Shown here piece by piece: positions 1 through 6,620 of a DNA stretch of 14,254 nt (position 1 is the stretch's first letter; every line of letters begins with the position of its first letter). The stretch covers positions 1-14,254 of the forward strand of contig CAZYDJ010000058.1 of the NCBI GenBank assembly GCA_964646035.1, in the 5' to 3' direction. Source of the stretch: CAYLMM01 sp964646035 (GTDB taxonomy: Bacteria; Krumholzibacteriota; Krumholzibacteriia; LZORAL124-64-63). The translations under genes and the position numbers were made by a program. Under the pieces are notes generated by a model, which was not told where the DNA came from, ran no database searches, and worked only from the letters and a program-made list of their open reading frames with translations.

Positions 1-2570
1 AGCAGTTCGCGGTCGAGGCCGGCTCGTTCCTGAGAACCCGGCAGGACGTCGAGAACCTGGTCGTGGGCGCCTTCATGGAGCGTCCGGTCTATCTGCGCGA
101 CGTGGCGACCGTGACCGACGGACCTGCGGAAATCGATACCTACACCTTCCTGGGAGTCGGCCCGGCCGGCGAGACCGCCGGCATCGACGTCGAGAGATTC
201 CCGGCCGGCGGCGAGCATCCCGCCGTGACCGTCTCGATCGCCAAGCGCAAGGGCAGCGACGCGACCAAGGTGACCGAAGCCGTCCTGGAAAAGGTCGAAG
301 CCCTGAGCGGAAGGCTGATCCCCGCAGACGTCAACCTGAGCATCACGCGCAACTACGGCGCCACCGCGGCCGACAAGGCGATGAGCCTGATCAAGAACCT
401 GGGCATCGCCATCCTGCTGGCCGTAATCGTTGTCTTTTTGGCGATGGGCTGGCGGGGGGCGCTGATAATCTTCCTCTCGATACCGACCACGTTCAGCCTC
501 ACGCTCTTCGTCTACTACATCAACGACTACACCCTGAACCGGGTGACGCTCTTCGCGTTGATCCTGGTGACCGGTATCGTGATCGACGCCACGATCATCG
601 TTGTCGAGAACATCCACCGACACTTCAAGATGGCGCGGCGGGCAAGCCTGCTGTCCGCCCTGCAGGCGATCCAGGAGGTGGGCAACCCGACCGTCCTGGC
701 CACCCTGACGGTGATCGCCTCCATGCTGCCGATGGCCTTCGTCCGCGGGCTGATGGGCCCCTACATGAAGCCGATGCCCATCGGCGCCTCGCTGGCGATG
801 ATCTTCTCGCTGCTGGTGGCCCTGATCATCACGCCCTGGCTGGCGATCCGCCTGCTCAAGCCGACCCAATCCGATGCGCTGGACTCTACCGGCGGGATGA
901 CGAACGAACCGGACCTGGCCGTCGAGGAAACCGGGTACAAGCTGCACGACACCGCGATCTACCGGACCTACAACAAGGTGATGCGGCCGCTGGTCGACAA
1001 GCCGGCCCGGGGGGTGGTCGCGCTCGCGGTGGTGGCCCTGCTGACCGTGCTGTCGACGCTGCTCTTCGTGACCCGTTCGGTCCAGGTCAAGATGCTGCCC
1101 TTCGACAACAAGAGCGAGTTCCAGGTGGTGATCGACACGCCCGAGGGCACGACCCTCGAGCAGACCACCACGGTCGCCCGGGAGATCGGCGACTACCTCG
1201 CCACGGTGCCCGAGGTGACCGACTACGAGATCTACGCCGGCACCGCCTCGCCGGTGAACTTCAACGGCCTGGTGCGCCATTACTTCATGCGCCAGGGACC
1301 GGCCGTGGCCGATCTGCAGGTCAATCTGCTGCCGGCCGGCGATCGCGACTCGCAAAGCCACGATATCGCCAAGCGGGTGCGGGGTCCGATACAGGAAATC
1401 GCCTCCCGCTACGGAGCCGCGGTGAAGATCGCCGAAGTCCCGCCCGGACCGCCGGTGCTCTCGACGATGGTCTGTGAGATCTACGGACCGGATTTCGAAG
1501 GCCGGATCGACATCGCCCGCCAGGTGAAGGAGATCTTCGAGTCGACGCCGGGCGTGGTGGACATCGACTGGTTCGTCGAGGACGAGATGAACGAGTATCG
1601 CTTCATCGTCGACAAGGAGCGGGCCGCGGTCCGCGGCGTCAACACGGCCCAGGTGTCCCAGACCCTGGCCGTGGCCCTGAACGGCTACGACGGAGGGCTG
1701 CTCCACGCCCCCGAAGCGGCCGAACCGGTGCCGATCAACCTGAGGCTCCCCTATCGGGACCGCTCCAGCGTCGAGAGCCTGTCCGACCTCTACGTCTATT
1801 CCAGCGCCGGAGCGTTGATCCCCCTGTCGGACGTGGTGACCGTCGAGGAGACCACCATCCCCAAGAGCAGGCACCGCCGCAATCTGAAGCCGGTGGTCTA
1901 CGTGACAGCCGACGTGGCCGACGAGCTGGAGTCGCCGGTATACGCCATCCTGGACATGCGCGAGCAGATCTCGCAAATCCCCCTGCCGAGCGGCGCCGAA
2001 CTGCAGCAGAAGTTCCGCAACCAGCCGGTCGCCGAGGAGGAATTCGCGGTCAAGTGGGACGGCGAATGGCACATCACCTACGAGGTCTTCCGCGACCTGG
2101 GCATCTCGTTCGCGGTCGTGCTGGTGCTGATCTACCTGTTGATAGTGGGGATGTTCCAGAACTTCACGGTGCCGCTGCTGATGATGATCCCCATCCCGTT
2201 GACGCTGGTGGGCATCATTCCCGGACACCTGATGTTCGGCGCCTTCTTCACCGCCACCTCGATGATCGGGGTCATCGCACTGGCCGGGATCATGGTCCGC
2301 AACAGCGTGCTGCTGATCGACTTCATCGAGGCCCGGTTGAAGCAGGGTTTGCTGCTCAAGGAGGCCGTGATCGAGGCGGGCGCGATCCGGTTCCTGCCCA
2401 TCGCGCTGACCGCCGGAACGGTTATCACCGGCTCCCTGGTGATGGTCTTCGACCCGATCTTCCAGGGCCTGGCCATCTCGTTGATGATGGGCTCTCTGCT
2501 CTCGACGGTGCTGACCGTCGTGGTGATCCCGTTGTCCTATTATCTCTACGCCCGCAAGAACATAGAGTGA
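1..2570 (+). CDS. RND efflux transporter permease subunit, 5'-truncated by the window edge
   Basis: This is the C-terminal ~856 residues of an inner-membrane RND (AcrB/CzcA superfamily) proton-driven exporter. The frame is open from base 3, before the GTG at 63, so the gene starts outside the window. By comparison with AcrB (~1050 residues), about 250 N-terminal residues including TM1 are missing. Visible in order are the end of the first porter domain (RPVYLRDVA), TM2-TM6 beginning near LIKNLGIAILLAVIVV, a polar linker, TM7, the second porter domain, and TM8-TM12 ending in a short basic tail. The TM4 motif reads GIVIDATIIVVEN: only the first of AcrB's paired aspartates is present (codon 585-587) and the second is Ala. 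TM10 reads AGIMVRNSVLLIDF, with Arg (codon 2298-2300) where AcrB has Lys940. These features suggest a non-AcrB branch. The partner adaptor and outer-membrane channel genes are probably upstream. The substrate cannot be predicted. Family assignment is very secure. Confidence 0.95.
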   Translation, partial: QFAVEAGSFLRTRQDVENLVVGAFMERPVYLRDVATVTDGPAEIDTYTFLGVGPAGETAGIDVERFPAGGEHPAVTVSIAKRKGSDATKVTEAVLEKVEALSGRLIPADVNLSITRNYGATAADKAMSLIKNLGIAILLAVIVVFLAMGWRGALIIFLSIPTTFSLTLFVYYINDYTLNRVTLFALILVTGIVIDATIIVVENIHRHFKMARRASLLSALQAIQEVGNPTVLATLTVIASMLPMAFVRGLMGPYMKPMPIGASLAMIFSLLVALIITPWLAIRLLKPTQSDALDSTGGMTNEPDLAVEETGYKLHDTAIYRTYNKVMRPLVDKPARGVVALAVVALLTVLSTLLFVTRSVQVKMLPFDNKSEFQVVIDTPEGTTLEQTTTVAREIGDYLATVPEVTDYEIYAGTASPVNFNGLVRHYFMRQGPAVADLQVNLLPAGDRDSQSHDIAKRVRGPIQEIASRYGAAVKIAEVPPGPPVLSTMVCEIYGPDFEGRIDIARQVKEIFESTPGVVDIDWFVEDEMNEYRFIVDKERAAVRGVNTAQVSQTLAVALNGYDGGLLHAPEAAEPVPINLRLPYRDRSSVESLSDLYVYSSAGALIPLSDVVTVEETTIPKSRHRRNLKPVVYVTADVADELESPVYAILDMREQISQIPLPSGAELQQKFRNQPVAEEEFAVKWDGEWHITYEVFRDLGISFAVVLVLIYLLIVGMFQNFTVPLLMMIPIPLTLVGIIPGHLMFGAFFTATSMIGVIALAGIMVRNSVLLIDFIEARLKQGLLLKEAVIEAGAIRFLPIALTAGTVITGSLVMVFDPIFQGLAISLMMGSLLSTVLTVVVIPLSYYLYARKNIE

Positions 2571-2582
2571 TCGCGGCCTGCT

Positions 2583-2612
2583 TCGCGGCGGGACCGTCCG
2601 GTTCCGCCGCGA
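2583..2612 (+). terminator. Strong hairpin 12 nt after the RND permease stop
   Basis: The arms 2583-2595 and 2600-2612 form a 13-bp GC-rich stem with one G-T wobble, closed by a GTCC tetraloop. It starts 12 nt after the TGA of the permease gene. No run of T follows, so it is not a classical intrinsic terminator. It may be a weak or factor-assisted terminator or a 3'-end stabiliser. The hairpin itself is read directly from the sequence; its role is inferred. Confidence 0.45.
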
Positions 2613-2637
2613 CCTGTCTCGGTTGATAAAAATATGT

Positions 2638-2664
2638 TTGCAAGGCCCGGCATGGTTGTATAAT
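2638..2664 (+). promoter_or_regulatory. Probable sigma-70-type promoter of the putative small RNA
   Basis: A perfect TATAAT lies at 2659-2664. TTGCAA at 2638-2643 is a 4/6 match to the -35 consensus, with a short 15-bp spacer. The element is in AT-richer DNA between two GC-rich genes. It would start transcription near 2671, so that the two perfect hairpins that follow lie within the first ~125 nt of RNA. Confidence 0.55.
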
Positions 2665-2670
2665 TTCATA

Positions 2671-2796
2671 TTAAGAGCAGGGTCTTATTTCCATCCCACA
2701 GCTCAAGAAATTGCTGACAAGTCGGTTTTCTCCCTCCAAACCCCCGCCGACTTGTCGCAGGCTGGCCGCGTTCTTCGCGGCCAGCTCTTTTCTTTC
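2671..2796 (+). ncRNA. Putative ~125-nt small RNA or attenuated leader
   Basis: No known RNA family was recognised. The unit has its own promoter with a perfect TATAAT, an intrinsic terminator, and no plausible reading frame. Three structures can be drawn. A weak 5' hairpin pairs GAGC 2675-2678 with GCTC 2701-2704 and GGG 2680-2682 with CCC 2695-2697. A perfect 10-bp stem pairs GACAAGTCGG (2716-2725) with CCGACTTGTC (2747-2756) around a 21-nt loop made mostly of C and T. The terminator stem is at 2761-2785. The loop contains CTCCCTCC (2730-2737), similar to the anti-Shine-Dalgarno end of 16S rRNA. TTTCTCCC (2727-2734) is exactly complementary to GGGAGAAA (2954-2961), the ribosome-binding region of the next gene. 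It could be a trans-acting RNA or, if transcription reads through, a cis-acting leader of the protease gene. It does not show the long bulged rod of 6S RNA or the conserved loop of SRP RNA. Confidence 0.5.
2761..2796 (+). terminator. Intrinsic terminator of the putative small RNA
   Basis: GCTGGCCGCG (2761-2770) pairs perfectly with CGCGGCCAGC (2776-2785) over a TTCTT loop. The T-rich tract TCTTTTCTTT (2786-2795) follows at once. The orientation of the tract means it works on the plus strand. It lies ~190 bp after the RND stop, so it can also end any read-through from that gene. Confidence 0.75.
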
Positions 2797-2871
2797 CAGG
2801 AACTTACCGTACTGTCGCAATTTGTTGGCTAAAATATATCAATTAATCCGTCCCTCCGCTGCGAGTCCTGT

Positions 2872-2901
2872 TTGCGGCGAAGCGTGCAGACTCGATATAC
2901 T
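2872..2901 (+). promoter_or_regulatory. Probable promoter of the S8 protease gene
   Basis: TTGCGG (2872-2877) and TATACT (2896-2901, 5/6 match to the -10 consensus) are separated by 18 bp. Transcription would begin near 2908, giving a leader of about 57 nt before the ATG at 2965. The -10 element lies inside the imperfect palindrome at 2889-2910. Confidence 0.45.
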
Positions 2902-2910
2902 AATTGAGTC
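2889..2910. promoter_or_regulatory. Imperfect palindrome overlapping the protease promoter -10 (operator candidate)
   Basis: Arms GACTCgAT and ATtGAGTC are inverted repeats around an AT-rich centre, with 7 of 11 positions paired. The site covers the -10 hexamer at 2896-2901 and reaches the likely start point, a typical place for a dimeric repressor. No regulator family can be named, and a single imperfect palindrome may occur by chance. Confidence 0.3.
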
Positions 2911-2915
2911 ATCCG

Positions 2916-2941
2916 GCCCGCCCTGCGGGCACGCAGGCCTG
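2916..2941 (+). promoter_or_regulatory. Overlapping alternative hairpins in the protease 5' leader
   Basis: Three inverted repeats overlap and cannot all form together. GCCCGC 2916-2921 pairs with GCGGGC 2925-2930. CCTGC 2922-2926 pairs with GCAGG 2933-2937. CAGGCCTG at 2934-2941 is self-complementary. They end 12 nt before the Shine-Dalgarno sequence at 2954-2958, so they might influence translation. The repeats are visible in the sequence; regulation is inferred. Confidence 0.3.
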
Positions 2942-2964
2942 ATCGCAACTCGTGGGAGAAACGC

Positions 2965-5900
2965 ATGCGTCGATCGCTGCCCGCCCTTCTGGCGCTGACA
3001 ATCCTGGCCTCGGCTCCGGTCCTCGGCGGTGAACTCGCGCCCGGGCTGGCCGAACGCCTGGATCGAGCCGGCTCCGCCGAATCGCTGAAGGTGCTGGTGG
3101 TGCTGCGGGACCGGCCCGACCTGAAGGCCACCGACCGCAGCCTCAGCCGGCAGCGGGCCTCGCGCGCGGTGCGGCATCGACGGGTGATCTCGGAACTGCG
3201 CTCCGCCGCTGCCCGCTCCCAGGGACCCCTGCTGGCTCGGTTGGAGAGGATGCGCAGCGAAGGCTCGGTGCTTGGCTGGTCGCCGCATTGGATCGTCAAC
3301 TCGGTAGTGGTCCGGGCCACCGCGGCGGGAGTACTCGAGCTGGCGGCCCGTCCCGACGTGGAACGCGTCGAACCCGATTTGCCGGCTGTCGGCTTCGAGC
3401 CGGTATCCGAGAGTCCCGCCGCGGCGACCGGCACCGGGATCGGCGTCACTCCAGGCGTCCGGGCGGTCAAGGCGGATCGCGTGTGGTACGAGTTGGGGGT
3501 GACCGGCCGCGGAACCCTGGTCGGATCGATCGACACCGGCGTCGACGCGAATCATCCCGCCCTGCGCGACCGCTGGCGGGGCAATTCCGCCCCGGTCGAC
3601 GAATGCTGGCTGGACGTGGCCGGAACCGGCTACGACATCCCCTTCGACACTTCGAGCCACGGCACCCACATCATGGGCACCCTGACCGGACAGGCCCCCA
3701 ACGACAGCATCGGCGTGGCGCCGGGAGCCCAGTGGATCGCCAGCAACGCGACCATCCAGGACGCGAGCTCCGAATTCGACAGCGACATTCTCATCACGCT
3801 GGAATGGCTGACCGATCCCGACGGAGATCCGGAGACGACCGACGACGTTCCCGACGTCGTCCAGAACAGCTGGGGCGTTTATCCCGGTCTGACCGGAGTG
3901 AACTATCCCACCTGCTACAGTCTCTGGTGGGACGCCATGGACGCCTGCGAGGCGGCGGGAGTGGTGCTGGTCTGGTCCGCGGGCAACGAAGGACCCGACC
4001 CGTTTTCGAACCGCAGCCCCGCCGACCGCGCAACCACTCCGGGCAACGCCTTCAGCGTGGGTTCGGTCAACCTCTACGACCCGCTCGAGATCAGTTATTT
4101 CTCCAGCCGCGGACCTTCGGGTTGCGATTCGGTCTCGATCAAGCCCGAGGTGGTGGCGCCCGGTCATCCCATCTACAGCTCGGTTCCCGGCGGCGGCTAC
4201 TACTATCGCAGCGGCACGTCGATGGCGGGGCCCCACGCGGCCGGGATCGTGGCCCTGATGCGCAGCGTCGATCCCGATCTGGAGGTCGCGACCATCAAGC
4301 AGATCCTGATGGACACGGCGGTGGACATGGGTGATGCCGGCGAGGACAACGACTACGGCCACGGCCTGGTCGACGCCCTGGCCGCAGTGAAGGCCGCCAT
4401 GGGTCCGTCCGGCAAGGTCATCGGCGAGATCACCGGCCACGACACCGGCGAACCGGTCCCTGACGCCCTGATCACCGTCGGCAACCAGCAGGTGCGCAGC
4501 GACTCCACGGGGACTTACAGCATCGTGCTGCGGGAAGGAGAGCGGGATCTGACCATCACCGGCTTCGGATTCACACCCGCCTCGCTGTCGGTAACCATCT
4601 TTCCCGAAGCAGTGATCGTGATGGACGCGGCCCTGACCACTGGCCCCCGGGTGCAGGTGCACGGATTCGTCTACGATCCGGAAGGCCTGCCCGTGTCCGA
4701 TGCCGTCGTTTCGGCGCTCGACACCCCGGTGCCCGCCGTGACCACCGGCCCGGACGGCGTCTACTCCCTGATGCTGCCGCCCGGTGACGTCTACCGGCTG
4801 CAGGCCGTCGCCGATGGGCTCAGCGCACGTGTGATTTCGGTGGCGGTGGACGCAGATACGGTCCTGGACATCCACCTGCCGCGTTCGGTCGAGAATTTCG
4901 AGACGGGCGGGTTCTCGCTCTTCCCCTGGGTCCAGGGCGGCGACGCGGGCTGGGAGATCACCGATATCGATCCCTTCGAGGGCTCCTTCTGCGCCCGCTC
5001 CGGATCCATCGCCAACGGCCAGGAATCCTCCCTGTCACTGGCTTTGTCCTTCGCCGAGGCCGATACGCTGTCCTTCCGCCTGCGGGTATCGACCGAGAAC
5101 ACTTTCGACGTGCTGCGATTAAACGTGGACGGCCAGGAAGCCGCTTCCTGGACCGGCGAACTGCCCTGGAGCGAGGAACGCTTCGCCCTGGACGCGGGCG
5201 GCCACACCCTGTCGTGGATCTACGTGAAGGATGAATCGGGCGCCGGCGGCGGCGACACGGCCTGGATCGATCTGATCCATTTCCCGGAGCTGGGCGATCC
5301 GCCCCTGCCGATCGCGTCCGTGGCGCCGGCGTCGTTCGAGGCCACCCTGGCCTCCGACGAACGGACGACCTTGTCTTTGGCCCTGGAAAACAGCGGCCAG
5401 GCCGCACTGAGCTACTCGGCCACCGTCGACATCACCGGACCGGGCGCCGGAGACCGTCCATCGCCGGCCTCATCCAGCAACCGCGGCGGGCCCGACGGCT
5501 TCGGCTACTTCTGGATCGACTCGGACGCCTACCTGGGGCCGGTCTACGACTGGGTGGAGATCAGTTCGATCGGAACGCCGGTGACCTTCCCTCTCTCGCC
5601 TCCCGACGAATTGGACGACGACATCTCCGCCCCCATCCCCATGGGATTCACGTTCCCGTTCTACGGCAACGACTGGGACCAGATCCGCGTCTGCACCAAC
5701 GGCTTCCTCTCGTTCTCGTCCAGCACCGCCAACGCGCAGAACGTGAGCATTCCCAACACCTCTTCGCCCAACGACCTGATCGCCCCCTTGTGGAGCGATC
5801 TGCGCGTCGGGTTCTGGACCGGCGCCGAAGGTCCGGTCTACACCTGGTCCGACCCGGAAAACGGAAGGTTCATCGTCCAGTACCGCAACGCCAAGCACTT

Positions 5901-6606
5901 GGACAGCGGGACGCTGCTGGACTTCGAGGTTCTGCTCGAATCCGACGGCGACATCCTTTGCCAGTATTCGAGCATTCCCATCCCGCCGGAAGACGCCTTC
6001 TACACCGTGGGCATCGAGAATTCCACGGGCACCGTAGGCCTGGAGACGGCCTTCGCCGAGCCTTATCTGCACGACGAACTGGCCCTGCTGTTCACGACGA
6101 ATCCGCCGCCCGCTCCCTGGATCTCCGTGACCGGCGGCGGCGGTTCCGTCGATCCGCTTCAAACGGAAGAATTGGCGATCGAACTCGACTCCGGCTCCCT
6201 GGAGGCGGGGGTGTATCTGGCCTCGATCGTCCTGGAGACCAACGACCCGCTCCGGCCGGAAATCCTGGTGCCGGTCCAACTGACGGTCGATCCGGTCACC
6301 GCGGCCGGCGGCGGCGAAATCCCCTCGTTCTTCGCCCTCGGAACAGCCGTGCCGAATCCGTTCAATCCCAGCACCATGATCCGCTACGATCTGCCGGCCG
6401 GGGGCGCGGCCGTTACCCTGCGCATCTACGACGCGGCCGGCAGAATGGTGCGGACACTGGTGGATGGATACGTCGCCGGCGGCAGCCGCAACGCGATGTG
6501 GGACGGACGCGACTCGACCGGCCGGCCGGCGCCCTCGGGGGTCTATCTGGTCAGGTTGACGGCTCCGGGCGTCGTGCGCGCCGGAAAGATCGCCCTGGTC
6601 AAGTAG
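2965..6606 (+). CDS. Secreted multidomain subtilisin-like serine protease (S8 family) with FlgD/T9SS-like C-terminus
   Basis: This is a 1213-residue exported endopeptidase. The ATG has a Shine-Dalgarno GGGAG (2954-2958) 6 nt upstream. Residues 1-22 look like a signal peptide. An I9-like propeptide follows to ~150. The S8 catalytic domain spans ~160-480, with a complete triad: Asp190 (SIDTGVD), His232 (SSHGTHIMG) and Ser419 (SGTSMAGPHAAG). The oxyanion Asn341 is in SAGNEG. After it come two carboxypeptidase-regulatory-like beta domains (~483-560 and ~562-640) and a jelly-roll-like segment (~645-773). Next are an Ig-like stretch (~785-835), a repeatless domain of ~195 residues (~848-1041) and another Ig-like segment (~1050-1111). 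The end (~1119-1213) carries PNPFNPST at 1130 and WDGRDSTGRPAPSGVY, typical of FlgD-Ig / type IX secretion-like tails in FCB bacteria. It probably acts outside the cell or on its surface. The gene converges on the M28 gene with a 14-bp gap. Catalytic assignment is secure; domain borders are approximate. Confidence 0.95.
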   Translation: MRRSLPALLALTILASAPVLGGELAPGLAERLDRAGSAESLKVLVVLRDRPDLKATDRSLSRQRASRAVRHRRVISELRSAAARSQGPLLARLERMRSEGSVLGWSPHWIVNSVVVRATAAGVLELAARPDVERVEPDLPAVGFEPVSESPAAATGTGIGVTPGVRAVKADRVWYELGVTGRGTLVGSIDTGVDANHPALRDRWRGNSAPVDECWLDVAGTGYDIPFDTSSHGTHIMGTLTGQAPNDSIGVAPGAQWIASNATIQDASSEFDSDILITLEWLTDPDGDPETTDDVPDVVQNSWGVYPGLTGVNYPTCYSLWWDAMDACEAAGVVLVWSAGNEGPDPFSNRSPADRATTPGNAFSVGSVNLYDPLEISYFSSRGPSGCDSVSIKPEVVAPGHPIYSSVPGGGYYYRSGTSMAGPHAAGIVALMRSVDPDLEVATIKQILMDTAVDMGDAGEDNDYGHGLVDALAAVKAAMGPSGKVIGEITGHDTGEPVPDALITVGNQQVRSDSTGTYSIVLREGERDLTITGFGFTPASLSVTIFPEAVIVMDAALTTGPRVQVHGFVYDPEGLPVSDAVVSALDTPVPAVTTGPDGVYSLMLPPGDVYRLQAVADGLSARVISVAVDADTVLDIHLPRSVENFETGGFSLFPWVQGGDAGWEITDIDPFEGSFCARSGSIANGQESSLSLALSFAEADTLSFRLRVSTENTFDVLRLNVDGQEAASWTGELPWSEERFALDAGGHTLSWIYVKDESGAGGGDTAWIDLIHFPELGDPPLPIASVAPASFEATLASDERTTLSLALENSGQAALSYSATVDITGPGAGDRPSPASSSNRGGPDGFGYFWIDSDAYLGPVYDWVEISSIGTPVTFPLSPPDELDDDISAPIPMGFTFPFYGNDWDQIRVCTNGFLSFSSSTANAQNVSIPNTSSPNDLIAPLWSDLRVGFWTGAEGPVYTWSDPENGRFIVQYRNAKHLDSGTLLDFEVLLESDGDILCQYSSIPIPPEDAFYTVGIENSTGTVGLETAFAEPYLHDELALLFTTNPPPAPWISVTGGGGSVDPLQTEELAIELDSGSLEAGVYLASIVLETNDPLRPEILVPVQLTVDPVTAAGGGEIPSFFALGTAVPNPFNPSTMIRYDLPAGGAAVTLRIYDAAGRMVRTLVDGYVAGGSRNAMWDGRDSTGRPAPSGVYLVRLTAPGVVRAGKIALVK

Positions 6607-6620
6607 CGGCGGCCTGACCG

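Noticed and set aside
2623..2832. A 69-codon plus-strand frame in the intergenic region
   Set aside because: It runs through both perfect hairpins, lacks a ribosome-binding site and shows no protein-like pattern.
2839..4875. A 678-codon open frame on the minus strand opposite the S8 protease
   Set aside because: Its composition is biased and repetitive, it has no recognisable motif, and the opposite strand carries a complete catalytic triad.
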